A stretch of DNA of 64,000 bases from positions 4,723,001-4,787,000 of the forward strand of contig NZ_CP144906.1 of the NCBI RefSeq assembly GCF_036699995.1, written 5' to 3'. Positions 45,984 to 55,412 of the stretch are shown piece by piece. This stretch comes from Clostridium beijerinckii (GTDB lineage Bacteria; Bacillota; Clostridia; Clostridiales; Clostridiaceae). Position numbers and translations under genes: made by a program. The notes beneath the pieces are model-generated. The model saw only the letters and a program-made list of their open reading frames with translations. It had not been told where the DNA came from and did not search any database. Position 1 is the stretch's first letter, and each line of letters begins with the position of its first letter.

Positions 45984-47765
45984 TTAATTAGCTTCTTTTT
46001 GCGCAAACATTCTTATTATATTTAATAACTCTCCCCCATAAGCTTCAATTTTTTTTGTTCCAACTCCTCTGATCTCCAACAATTCATCTAATGTTCTAGG
46101 TCTGCTATTAGATATTGCAATCAAGCTTGTATCTGAGAATATTATATAAGGCTTTATTTTATCCTTATATGCCCTATCTTTTCTCCAAGATTTTAAAGCT
46201 TCAAATAGCTCTTTATTTATTATAGGCTCTCTACTATCTAATATCTTAAATACAACTGATTCCTTACTCTTCAAAACCCTAATTGATCTGGAATTAAGTT
46301 TTAACATTGAATATGTGCCTTCTTTCAAATCAACGTATCCATCATCTAGTAATCTTTTTATCAACTCTTTTATAAATGTACTTCCATACTCCTTCATTAT
46401 TCCGTATGTTGTAACTTTATCTAGATTATTTTGTATTATTTTAGGTCCCTTAAAACCTTTCAAAATATCCACAAGAACTGATATTCCATACTGTTCTTTT
46501 GTTCTAAAAACTGTTGACAAAATCATCTGACTCTCCTTCGTAAAATCTTTTAACTCGTCATCATTTAAACAGTTGCTGCATTTATTACAGTAATTCAGCT
46601 TCCGGTCATTTCCAAAATAATTCAATATATATTTTCTGTAGCATTCCTTTAAATTACAGTAATCAATCATAAATTGGAACTTTCTAAGCTGAATTTCTCT
46701 TCTATTCATGGAAGAACTTTTGTTTATAATATATTCCACTCTACTTATATCTTCTTCACAATAAAATAAGTAACACTCGCAGTTCTCTCCATCTCTTCCT
46801 CCTCTTCCTATCTCTTGATAATACGATTCTAAGTTTTGAGGAAAAGTAAAATGTACTATGAATCTAATATTTGACTTATCTATTCCCATTCCAAATGCAT
46901 TTGTTGCAATAATTACATCCAAATTCTCATATAAAAACTCTTCTTGAAATCTTTCTTTCTCTTCATCTTTGAGTCCACCATGGTATTTACCAACATTAAA
47001 TCCTAGGTCCTTTAAATAATAATATAAATTATCTACTTCGTTTCTTGACGCGCAGTATACAATACCAGATTCACCTTCATTTTTTCTAATTATATCCTTA
47101 ACAGTTTCAATCTTATCTACTTCCTTAAGTATATTAAGGCTAAGATTTTCCCTATTAATATCGCCTTTATATATATAAGGTTTCTCTAATCCCAATAATT
47201 TAATTGAGTCTTCCCTAACTTCACTCGTTGCTGTTGCAGTAAACGCCGATATTATAGGTTTAGTTTTAAGGCTTTTGTAAAAATCTGATATTCCTAAATA
47301 ACTCTGTCTAAAATCATGCCCCCACTGAGATACGCAATGAGCTTCATCTATAGCAATTTGACATATATGAAGATCTTTAATCAATTCTCTAAATATTTTG
47401 GATTCTAGCCTTTCTGGTGATATATATATTATCTTGTATTCCCCCATTGATGCTTCAATTAATATATTTCTTATAGTGTCCATATTCTGAGTACTATTTA
47501 TATATGCTGCTTTAATCCCAGCCCCAACTAGATTGTCCACTTGGTCCTTCATAAGCGATATTAAAGGGGATATAACTATAGTTACACCTTGCATAATTAT
47601 AGCTGGAATCTGGTAACAAATAGATTTTCCTGCCCCTGTAGGCATAAGACAAAAAGTATCTACACCACTTAAAATACTATTTATAATCTCGAATTGACCT
47701 CTTCTTAGAGTGTCAAATCCGTAGTATTTTTTTAAAGCATAAAATATCTTTTGTTTAGTATCCAT
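45984..47765 (-). CDS. recQ: ATP-dependent DNA helicase RecQ
   Basis: 593 aa. Helicase motifs: motif 0 LRRGQFEIIN, Walker A PTGAGKS, motif II IDEAHCVSQWGHDFR, motif IV region GIVYCASRNEV, motif VI GRGGRDG. The zinc-binding RecQ subdomain (CYRKYILNYF, then C-NKC-SNC) is followed by a short winged-helix region and an HRDC domain (about 515-590, LFEALKSWRKDRAYKDKI ... ELLEIRGVGTKKIEAYG). It resolves recombination and replication intermediates. AAAGGGAAG upstream of the ATG. Slightly shorter than E. coli RecQ but complete. Confidence 0.94.
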   Translation of the reverse strand: MDTKQKIFYALKKYYGFDTLRRGQFEIINSILSGVDTFCLMPTGAGKSICYQIPAIIMQGVTIVISPLISLMKDQVDNLVGAGIKAAYINSTQNMDTIRNILIEASMGEYKIIYISPERLESKIFRELIKDLHICQIAIDEAHCVSQWGHDFRQSYLGISDFYKSLKTKPIISAFTATATSEVREDSIKLLGLEKPYIYKGDINRENLSLNILKEVDKIETVKDIIRKNEGESGIVYCASRNEVDNLYYYLKDLGFNVGKYHGGLKDEEKERFQEEFLYENLDVIIATNAFGMGIDKSNIRFIVHFTFPQNLESYYQEIGRGGRDGENCECYLFYCEEDISRVEYIINKSSSMNRREIQLRKFQFMIDYCNLKECYRKYILNYFGNDRKLNYCNKCSNCLNDDELKDFTKESQMILSTVFRTKEQYGISVLVDILKGFKGPKIIQNNLDKVTTYGIMKEYGSTFIKELIKRLLDDGYVDLKEGTYSMLKLNSRSIRVLKSKESVVFKILDSREPIINKELFEALKSWRKDRAYKDKIKPYIIFSDTSLIAISNSRPRTLDELLEIRGVGTKKIEAYGGELLNIIRMFAQKEAN

Positions 47766-48091
47766 CTTTGCTTCCCTTTCTCTTATATATAATAAATTCT
47801 ACTTATAAATTTCTTTTTTAGCATATGAAATAAAATAACAACTCTAAAATACCATGACTACGTTTCATCAAGCAAGGAACTAGATTTGACTCGTAGTAAG
47901 CATATTAAACTAATATGCTGATGAGAAGAGAACTCAAATATGTGACTTGGTGTAAATCTCTTACTCAGCAAGTGTGTGCAAGTCGAGCTCCCCATGTCTG
48001 AAAACAGACTTGGAAAATGAATTTGTTATTTTTTTGATTATACCTTAATACTAGTATATACCACATAATTAAAATCTTAAACATAAAATGA
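47766..48091. other. Structured intergenic region between recQ and the CdaR-type gene
   Basis: No ORF. The segment 47855-48025 is less A/T-rich than its surroundings and contains several helices: a GCATATTA/TAATATGC hairpin (about 47909-47927); GTCTG-AAAA-CAGAC within a CCA...TGG stem (about 47992-48013); CTCTTACTCAG pairing with CTGATGAGAAGAG; and CTACG/CGTAG near the left end. It is a candidate for a structured RNA of about 170 nt; strand unclear. A TATAAT box near 48040 on the minus strand could start it. Family not identified. Confidence 0.45.
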
Positions 48092-49120
48092 TTATCTCCA
48101 AATTAACCCACATAATAACTCAAATAATTCTAATAAATTCTTTGGATTTTTTCCTGTTAATTTTTTTATTTTTTCTAGTCTATAATTTAAAGTATTTCTA
48201 TGTATATTTAGCCTATTAGCTACATTACCAATATCACCATTTTCTTCAATATATGCCTGCACAGTTTGAATAAGTTCTAACTTATTCCCTGCCTTATCAA
48301 GATTTGACATCATTGATACCAAAGGTAGCTTATTATCATGCGATAACTTTATAAAAAATCTCAGTTCGTCATAGCTATAAAGTAAACTTGACGGCTTTAT
48401 CTTTACACCAAATTCCATTGCCAATTCTGCACTTTCTAATGAAATAGCTGCAACATCTTCCATTGCTCCAATGCCTATTCTCTTTACGTCTTTATTGGTC
48501 TTCAAGTTCTCTAGTAATCCATTATATAAGTCTTTAGATGTAACAAAAAATGCTATTCTATTATCAACCTCGCTATAATTTGAATACTTCTGATATAATA
48601 TTTTAAAACTTCTAGAGTTTATATTTCCATCTACAAGAATAACTCTGAATTTTTTCGTAAGGTCTATTCCATAACTTTTAGCTCTTTGATGGAAACTTTC
48701 ATCATATTTTGTCTTTCTATGAGCTAGCTCATTATAAAATTTCTGCATACTCAATCTTTTGTTCTGAATTTCCTCGTCTGCTTTAGATTGTTCTATTAAC
48801 AAAACTGCTGTTACGCGAACAAGTTTACTAAATCTTCTTACCTCATCAGGATGCCCAGTTATCCCGATCACACCTATTACTTTATCATTGATAATAATCG
48901 GTTCATTAACTCCAGGTTTCATCCTGTCATATTCTTCATACACTTCATTTATTTGTTGATTATCTATAGCTTTCCGAGCACCTTCATGCAAATTCCCAAT
49001 CCTCTTAATATCTCCACTGCCTATGATCATTCCACTTTCATCCATAACATTTATGTTATAAGGAATTACATTCATCATTTCTAAAACAATTTTTTGTGCT
49101 ATGGTTTTAGATAACGTCAT
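48092..49120 (-). CDS. cdaR: CdaR-type sugar-diacid/glycerate regulator
   Basis: 342 aa: N-terminal diacid-recognition domain (about residues 3-135, AQKIVLEMMNVIPYNINVMDESGMIIGSGD, IGVIGITGHPDEV), a middle region, and a C-terminal PucR-type helix-turn-helix (VQAYIEENGDIGNVANRLNIHRNTLNYRLEKIKKLTG). The ATG at 49118-49120 is preferred because AAAGGG lies nine bases upstream; an ATG three codons earlier abuts it. Homologues activate glycerate, galactarate and glucarate genes, and here glxK and gntP lie immediately upstream on the same strand. Predicted activator of that pair. Confidence 0.87.
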   Translation of the reverse strand: MTLSKTIAQKIVLEMMNVIPYNINVMDESGMIIGSGDIKRIGNLHEGARKAIDNQQINEVYEEYDRMKPGVNEPIIINDKVIGVIGITGHPDEVRRFSKLVRVTAVLLIEQSKADEEIQNKRLSMQKFYNELAHRKTKYDESFHQRAKSYGIDLTKKFRVILVDGNINSRSFKILYQKYSNYSEVDNRIAFFVTSKDLYNGLLENLKTNKDVKRIGIGAMEDVAAISLESAELAMEFGVKIKPSSLLYSYDELRFFIKLSHDNKLPLVSMMSNLDKAGNKLELIQTVQAYIEENGDIGNVANRLNIHRNTLNYRLEKIKKLTGKNPKNLLELFELLCGLIWR

Positions 49121-49231
49121 ATCAACCATCCCTTTCTAATCTATAATTATATTATAAGAATTCAAAGCTATAATTAGTATAGTATCTATTGCAAAATATA
49201 AATCTAATTCTTAATTTTTTTTATCTACAAA

Positions 49232-49614
49232 GATAACCCAACTATAATCTACACTTATGCGTATAGATCACCGAAATGAATAATATACTTATGTTCCAGT
49301 TTCTAGGTAATTCTGATGGGTGATTCTAAGGCTATAAAGTTGCACCCAAAGTGCTAGCCTCAAAGAACAAGCGCTCACAGAGAAAGTTCGAAGAACGAAA
49401 TATAAAATGCCCACAGGGAAAGTTCTGCTTACCAAATGTAAAATTTGGAGCATCACTTTTCTATTCTCACTTTTTGAACTAGCACATTTGGAACAACTTA
49501 TAGCCAAAGAATCACATCCATCAAAATTACCAATGAAACATTCCACAAAAATATATTACTCATTCCTAGTTGGAAGATACTCATGGTTTAAGCATAGTTT
49601 ATGATTGTGTTATC
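49232..49614. repeat. Long imperfect palindrome, copy C of the dispersed family
   Basis: 383 bp. The left end GATAACCCAACTATAATCTA and the reverse complement of the right end GATAACACAATCATAAACTA match. Similarity continues inward (…GGTAATT-TGATGG-TG-GATTCT--GGCTATAA-GTTG…) over about 120-140 nt per arm with mismatches and small gaps. The left arm shares its block with copy B; the inner parts resemble both arms of copy A. Non-coding. Best complete copy of the family. Confidence 0.78.
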
Positions 49615-49719
49615 TATATACAATACCTATTATTATACTTTTTAACACTAAAACAAAGCTAACTATATAATAATTAGATCATAAAGCCAAAGTAATATCT
49701 ACATTATCATCATATATAA

Positions 49720-49756
49720 ATTAAAAGTGCGTCTTAAAATAAAACGCACTTTTAAT
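49720..49756 (-). terminator. Terminator of glxK
   Basis: Perfect 13-bp stem ATTAAAAGTGCGT / ACGCACTTTTAAT with an 11-nt loop, soon after the glxK stop. Confidence 0.85.
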
Positions 49757-49777
49757 ATTATACTTATATTAGATTAA

Positions 49778-50920
49778 TTACAGTAGATTCATAAGCCTAA
49801 CTATATTTTCAGCAGTCTTTTCAATATTCTCCTGACCTTTTACCAGAGCTTCTTCTAATGAAGTTGCCCCCTTAGTTATTCCAAATATTGAATCTATTCC
49901 ACTTTCATATAGAACTTCTATATCTTCACCAACTCTTCCTGCTAATGCAATTACAGGCTTATTATGTTTTTTAGCAATTGTAGCAACACCTAAAGGTGTC
50001 TTACCGTATTGAGTTTGAAAATCTATGCTTCCTTCTCCAGTCCATACCATGTCTGCTTCTTTAACTTTTTCTTCTAATGAAGCATATTCTATCACCATTT
50101 CAATACCTTTTTTTAGAGTTCCATTTAGAAATGCCATAAGTCCAGCTCCAAGTCCTCCAGCTGCTCCAGCTCCCGGTTCATTTAAAACATCTTTTCCCAA
50201 TTCTTTTTTTATTACGTCTGCATAATGTCTTAAATTATTATCCAATAGTTCTATCATTTCCTGTGTTGCTCCCTTTTGTGGTCCAAATACATTTGAAGCT
50301 CCTTTTTCACCACAAAGAGGATTATTAACATCACAGGCTACCTCAATTACAACATCTTTTAATCTTGGGTCAAAATTATCTAAATCTAAACTATTTAGTT
50401 TTCCTAATTCTCCACCACCAAGAGCTAATTCATTGCCTTTATCATCTAATAGTCTTCCTCCAAGTGCCTGTATAACTCCTGCTCCACCATCATTAGTAGC
50501 ACTTCCGCCAATACCTATTAACAGTTTTTTTACACCTCTATCTAAACATGCTTTTATAAGTTGTCCAGTACCATAAGTTGTAGTTAGTAAAGGATTCCTC
50601 TGATCTGGTGGTACTAAATGTATTCCACTTGCACTGGCCATTTCCAATATTCCTATTTCTTTATCTCCCAAAATACCATACTGTGCTTCTACTTCATTAC
50701 CAAGAGGCCCCATTACCTTTAATGAATATATTTCTCCATTAGTAGCATCTACTAATGACTGCATAGTTCCTTCTCCACCATCAGCCATAGGCACATGTAA
50801 GCATTTTATATTACCGTTTGCTTTTTTTATTCCTCTCTCCATTGCCTCGCAGGCTTCTTTTGCTGTCATGCTCTCTTTAAAAGAATCAGGTGCTAATACA
50901 ATAACTAAATCTTTTTTCAT
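49778..50920 (-). CDS. glxK: Glycerate kinase (GlxK/GarK family)
   Basis: 380 aa, normal length for class-2-type glycerate kinases. Motifs: VIVLAPDSFKESMTAKEACEAM, VPMADGGEGTMQSLVDA, TTYGTGQLIKACLDRG, LLIGIGGSATNDGGAGVIQALG, AGAAGGLGAGLMAF and MVWTGEGSIDFQTQYGKTP. Phosphorylates D-glycerate to 2-phosphoglycerate. The ATG at 50918-50920 has AGGAG eight bases upstream; the TTG two codons earlier is less likely. 75 nt downstream of the permease gene, so very likely one operon with it. Confidence 0.94.
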   Translation of the reverse strand: MKKDLVIVLAPDSFKESMTAKEACEAMERGIKKANGNIKCLHVPMADGGEGTMQSLVDATNGEIYSLKVMGPLGNEVEAQYGILGDKEIGILEMASASGIHLVPPDQRNPLLTTTYGTGQLIKACLDRGVKKLLIGIGGSATNDGGAGVIQALGGRLLDDKGNELALGGGELGKLNSLDLDNFDPRLKDVVIEVACDVNNPLCGEKGASNVFGPQKGATQEMIELLDNNLRHYADVIKKELGKDVLNEPGAGAAGGLGAGLMAFLNGTLKKGIEMVIEYASLEEKVKEADMVWTGEGSIDFQTQYGKTPLGVATIAKKHNKPVIALAGRVGEDIEVLYESGIDSIFGITKGATSLEEALVKGQENIEKTAENIVRLMNLL

Positions 50921-50995
50921 TTTCAACGCTCCTAACTAAATTTTTATATTTTGTGAGATTAATAAATTGAATTAACTTTACTTATACTTATCTTA

Positions 50996-52282
50996 TTATT
51001 TTATAAAACCGTATATTATTATTGATACGATAACCATAGATCCTCCAACTATAGATTCATATGGCATTAATTTCATACGTTCCTTTATATTCATTTTTAC
51101 TGCATCTGCTGATGCATGGAAGAAGTTACCATGAGGTAGATGATCGATAACTACAGCTCCTGTATTGATCATAATTGCTGCACTTAAAGGTGCGACACCA
51201 ACAGCTAGTATTGCTTTCGCAAAAGTTCCTGTTGCCACAATTGCACCTGTAGATGTTGAAGCCGTAGCTGCTGCCATCAATATACCTGATATAGGTGCTA
51301 AAAATACTCCTGAAATACCTGTTTGTTGAATGCAATATACTACTGCGTCACTTAAATTTGATTTAGAAATGATGCCCGCTATTGCTCCAGCACCAATTAA
51401 TATCATTACAGTTGGTGTCATTCTATTTAATCCTGATGTTGTATACTCAAGAATCTTACTACGTTGTCCCATTGCAAACAATCCAATTAATCCTGCTATA
51501 GGCAATATATACATTGCATCTATTTGAATAGTTGCTAAGAATTTCAGATGCAACATATTCGCTATAGGATTAAGTGCTAATAATATTACGGCAACTATTG
51601 GCGCTACCATCGCCTTTCCAAAGCTTGGCTTTACCTTATTATCCACTCTAACTGGTATTTCTGACTCTTTAATCATTTCCCCTTTTTTACTAATTAATGT
51701 CGCAACAAAATATGTAACTATAAGTCCAATTACTGCTGGTATAAATGCTCCTATCATAACTTGTGCTAATTCAACATTAAATCCTTTAGCTACCGCAATT
51801 GTATTAGGATTTGGAGAAATTATATTTCCAGCTTTACCTCCTCCTATCATAGCTAAAAGTATAGACGACTTAGTGATTCCAACTTTTTTAGCTACAGGAA
51901 GTGCTATAGGTGCAACTATAATAACTGTAACCGGTATGAAAACTCCAACCGCTGTGATTATCATGCTTGATAGTGCAATTGCTAAGAGAACCTTTTTCTC
52001 TCCAAATTTTTCTACTATAGTCTCAGCAATTTTCTCTGCTGCTCCAGATTCAATTAGTACACCTGCAAGCACTCCTGCTGCAATTACACGAACAACTGCT
52101 CCCATTACGCTATTCGTGCCTTCAATGATAGCTTGTGCTGTATTAGCTAAGCTTGCTCCACCAATTAATCCGCCTATAACAGCTCCTCCAAAAAGTGCAT
52201 ATACAGGATTCACTTTCTTTAAAATTAGTATTATAGCGATTACTAATCCAATAATCGCTCCACTCCAATGAATAACTGCCAT
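50996..52282 (-). CDS. GntP-family permease, probable glycerate/gluconate importer
   Basis: 428 aa, about 12-14 hydrophobic segments, no signal peptide. Typical GntP features: LIESGAAEKIAETIVEKFG, PVTVIIVAPIALPVAKKVG, SILLAMIGGGKAGNIISPNPNTIAVAKGF and ATASTSTGAIVATGTF. Coupling to glxK and a CdaR-type regulator points to D-glycerate as substrate; gluconate is the main alternative. GAGGAGG before the ATG. A good TATAAT lies upstream (about 52331-52336 on the minus strand) but the -35 is poor, as expected for an activated promoter. Confidence 0.88.
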   Translation of the reverse strand: MAVIHWSGAIIGLVIAIILILKKVNPVYALFGGAVIGGLIGGASLANTAQAIIEGTNSVMGAVVRVIAAGVLAGVLIESGAAEKIAETIVEKFGEKKVLLAIALSSMIITAVGVFIPVTVIIVAPIALPVAKKVGITKSSILLAMIGGGKAGNIISPNPNTIAVAKGFNVELAQVMIGAFIPAVIGLIVTYFVATLISKKGEMIKESEIPVRVDNKVKPSFGKAMVAPIVAVILLALNPIANMLHLKFLATIQIDAMYILPIAGLIGLFAMGQRSKILEYTTSGLNRMTPTVMILIGAGAIAGIISKSNLSDAVVYCIQQTGISGVFLAPISGILMAAATASTSTGAIVATGTFAKAILAVGVAPLSAAIMINTGAVVIDHLPHGNFFHASADAVKMNIKERMKLMPYESIVGGSMVIVSIIIYGFIK

Positions 52283-52765
52283 TATATTTCCTCCTCAAAT
52301 TTAATAATTATACAAATTTATCCTTTATTATACCGTGTAAGCGAGTTAACGTTTACTAACATATACATAATAATATATTTAGTACGCCCTTGATATTGTT
52401 TACTTGACTTTTTTTTTTGTGTATTTGAACAATAAACTTCATAATTCAAATCTTATATGCTACTTTACTAGTTGAATTTTGATACTACACACAACTTTTA
52501 ACAATCTATACTTTGTTCAATAAAAATGCCACTGTAGCTAGTCTTTCTTCATAAATTTAATATTATTAAACTATGAAAGTCTGCCTTTTAAAAGTATAAT
52601 CGTAACTATTCTAACTGTTTTACTTCTTCAATTTATTTAATCTATTGTGCATTATAACAATAATTCAAAAATTAAAAGCTGCCGACATTTTGCCAGCAGC
52701 CTTAGAATAGAATAACCAAATTCAAATTAATTCCGTTATCTCCAAATTTAAATTATCTTAAATTT
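52283..52765. other. Region between gntP-type gene and flavodiiron fusion
   Basis: No gene. It carries the gntP-type promoter region (TATAAT near 52331-52336, minus strand) and, at the other end, the terminator of the flavodiiron gene (52678-52700). The rest is A/T-rich without recognised motifs. Confidence 0.5.
52678..52700 (-). terminator. Terminator of the flavodiiron fusion gene
   Basis: GCTGC / GCAGC stem with further internal pairing (GAC/GCC mismatched) and a TTTTAATTTTT tail on the minus strand. Confidence 0.8.
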
Positions 52766-55300
52766 CTATTTAAACATATCTTTAAATAATCTACTTTCTT
52801 TTACATCTTGAGTTACTTTAGCCAAGTTACTAGTATCTCCAATTAAAATGGCTCCACATAAACGATTGTTTGCAAAATAATATTTTGTATATGTCTTTTT
52901 GACTGGATCTTTAAATTCAACTGTTTTATATTGAATTTCTGGGTTCTTACCATTGTCACCAATTGCATACAGTGAAGTATTAGCTCCATTAAATGTTAAT
53001 GCCGCATCTACTGTCTCATAAGTTAATGAGTCTCCCGCTGCATTAGCACCTGCTACTCTTCCCATTTCTAGAGCTTGTGGCCATATTCCATAATTTATTC
53101 CATTATATTCTGCACAATCTCCACATGCATAAATATCAGAAACATTAGTCTCCATTTTTTCATTTACTATTATTGCTCTATTAACATCAATTCCTGCTTC
53201 CTGAGCTATTTTAGAATTAGGCACAATACCACAAGATATAACAACTAAATCAGCTGCAATAACTTCTCCTCCATTAATTCTAACTCCAGTAACTGAATCT
53301 TCACCCTCTATTTCATCAATTTTTACACCTAATCTCACATCAATTCCTTTACCTTTAATTATTTCTTCAAGGAATTTTCCGCCTTCATAATCTAATTGAC
53401 GTCCCATTAATTTATCAGCAAGCTCTAATACTGTAACTTTGCATTTTGCTTTTGTTAATTCCCATGCAGCCTCAAGTCCTAGAACTCCTCCACCTATTAC
53501 AACTGCATTTTTTACCTTTGGCAACAATTCTGTAATTTTATCTGTATCGGAAATTCTACGAATTGCTATAACTTCCTTCTTATCTTTTCCTGAAATTGGT
53601 GGAACAAAGCATTCAGCTCCTAAAGCATATATACATTTATCATACTTTAATTTAATTCCATCTTTAAACACTGCCTCTTTATCTTTAGTATTTATTTCAA
53701 TTAATTCTCTATCAAGAACATTTGTAATATTATTTTCTTTATACCAAGCTTCATCATGAACTGCAATTTGTTTTGAATTAAATCTAGCTATCATTGACTT
53801 TGTAAGCATTGGACGATTATAACCTAGCACATTTTCATTAGAAACTAATACTATAGAACAAGTTTCATTTCTTTCTCTTATGGCCGTTGCAGCGCTTATA
53901 CCTGCCGCTCCATTTCCAAGAATTAGATAAATATCATTTGTATTATTTTTATAATTGCTATCATCTATTTCAACCGGTACGAAGTTTTCCTTTCCTACAC
54001 CACAAACTGGACATATTTCAAGACTTGAATCAAATATTTCTCCACATACTAAACATTTTACTAATGTCCTTTTGGCTGACTTTTTCTTTGGATTCTCTTT
54101 ATTTTGAAGTATACATCCAAAATTATACCCGTAGTCATAAGCCTCACTTAATTCACTATCACTAGGCTTAAATTTAATTCTGAACCCATCATCTACAACC
54201 TTCATCCTAAGTTGTTTCAATCTTTCTATAATGTGTGGAACTCCTTCACCACTCCATCCATAACTTCCAAAAGCACTAGCAAGTTTTCCTCCGTGTGTTC
54301 TAGCAAACATCTTTATAGTTAAATCCCAAATTGGCTCTAAAGCCTCACCAACTATAGTAGGTGTTCCAAATAAAATACCATCAGCAAATCCTAATTCCTC
54401 AATTACTTTTTCCTTATCATCTTCTACTAAATCGTATGATCTTACATCTATATCTCCGCTATCTTTAATACCTTCTGATATTTTACCAGCTAGCTCCTTA
54501 GTATATCCATACGCACTAACATAAGGTATAATTACAGTTTTTCTTGGGTTAGGATTAACTACAGTACACCATTCTTTATAAAGTTCCATGATTTCGTCAA
54601 TTCTACAATCTATAACTGGACCATGCCCCGTACATATCATATCAATATCTAAATCTTTAATTCTATCCAATGCTTTAACCATATATGGCGTCTTAAAAGG
54701 CCCAATAATACAATCAAAGTAATATTTAGTAGCTCTTAGGTAGCCCTCATTATCTTTAACCTTACTCAATAGTATTTCATCAAAACTATAGTGAGACCCA
54801 AACGAGTCACAAGTTATCAGGGTTTTATCCTCTTCAATATATGTATACATTGTATCTGGCCAATGTAAATTAGGCAAAAACATGAAACGTAATGTTTTAT
54901 TTCCCAATTCTAAAGTATCATTTTCCTTTACTGTTATGCTATAAAAATCACGATTTACAATATTCTTTAGAAATCCTATAGCAACTTGTGTCCCAACTAT
55001 TTTAATATTAGGATTTATTTCAATAAGTTTTTCTATACTCCCCGCGTGATCAGGTTCTGTATGATTTACTACAATATAATCAATATCATTAATATCAACT
55101 AATTTATTTAATGCACTTAAATACCCATCCCAAAATTTAGCTTTGGCAGTTTCAAATAATACAGTTTTTTCACCTGTTTTAAGTAAGTAGGAATTATAAG
55201 ATGTTCCAAACTCTGTCTCCATAACTATATCGAATACTTTTAGATTAGGATCTAAAACTCCTGTCCAATAAAAATTCTTTTTTAATTCTAATATTTCCAT
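52766..55300 (-). CDS. Class-F flavodiiron protein fused to rubredoxin and NADH:rubredoxin oxidoreductase
   Basis: 844-aa multidomain O2/NO-scavenging enzyme. Order: metallo-beta-lactamase-like diiron domain (about 1-250, ligands in HTEPDHAGS and the following HWPDT, D-S and GHGP regions), flavodoxin domain (about 253-395, PYVSAYGYTKELA, GTPTIVGE, FGSYGWSGE), a short rubredoxin (about 415-440; two CxxCG knuckles, CLVCG and CPVCG, closely spaced), and an FAD/NADH oxidoreductase (about 455-840, LGNGAAGISAATAIRE, VVIGGGVLGLEAA, IYACGDCAE). This architecture is known from C. difficile, where it acts as a self-contained NADH:O2 oxidoreductase. GGGAGG before the ATG. Confidence 0.95.
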   Translation of the reverse strand: MEILELKKNFYWTGVLDPNLKVFDIVMETEFGTSYNSYLLKTGEKTVLFETAKAKFWDGYLSALNKLVDINDIDYIVVNHTEPDHAGSIEKLIEINPNIKIVGTQVAIGFLKNIVNRDFYSITVKENDTLELGNKTLRFMFLPNLHWPDTMYTYIEEDKTLITCDSFGSHYSFDEILLSKVKDNEGYLRATKYYFDCIIGPFKTPYMVKALDRIKDLDIDMICTGHGPVIDCRIDEIMELYKEWCTVVNPNPRKTVIIPYVSAYGYTKELAGKISEGIKDSGDIDVRSYDLVEDDKEKVIEELGFADGILFGTPTIVGEALEPIWDLTIKMFARTHGGKLASAFGSYGWSGEGVPHIIERLKQLRMKVVDDGFRIKFKPSDSELSEAYDYGYNFGCILQNKENPKKKSAKRTLVKCLVCGEIFDSSLEICPVCGVGKENFVPVEIDDSNYKNNTNDIYLILGNGAAGISAATAIRERNETCSIVLVSNENVLGYNRPMLTKSMIARFNSKQIAVHDEAWYKENNITNVLDRELIEINTKDKEAVFKDGIKLKYDKCIYALGAECFVPPISGKDKKEVIAIRRISDTDKITELLPKVKNAVVIGGGVLGLEAAWELTKAKCKVTVLELADKLMGRQLDYEGGKFLEEIIKGKGIDVRLGVKIDEIEGEDSVTGVRINGGEVIAADLVVISCGIVPNSKIAQEAGIDVNRAIIVNEKMETNVSDIYACGDCAEYNGINYGIWPQALEMGRVAGANAAGDSLTYETVDAALTFNGANTSLYAIGDNGKNPEIQYKTVEFKDPVKKTYTKYYFANNRLCGAILIGDTSNLAKVTQDVKESRLFKDMFK

Positions 55301-55412
55301 ATAAAATTCCTCCCTATAACTTTCATCTATATGAAAATATTATACCTTTTTTTATAGTAAAACTGTATCAAATACTAGAAAATTATTATAATTCACAATT
55401 AATAAATCTTTT

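Larger units (their letters stand above)
49121..49777. other. Gap between the CdaR-type gene and glxK
   Basis: No gene. Most of it is palindrome copy C (49232-49614); the glxK terminator is at 49720-49756. The minus-strand frame at 49289-49546 lies inside the palindrome and has no ribosome site. Confidence 0.7.

Noticed and set aside
49289..49546. Minus-strand frame of 85 codons, Ser/Cys-rich
   Set aside because: Lies wholly within the long palindrome copy C, has no ribosome site and no protein-like character.
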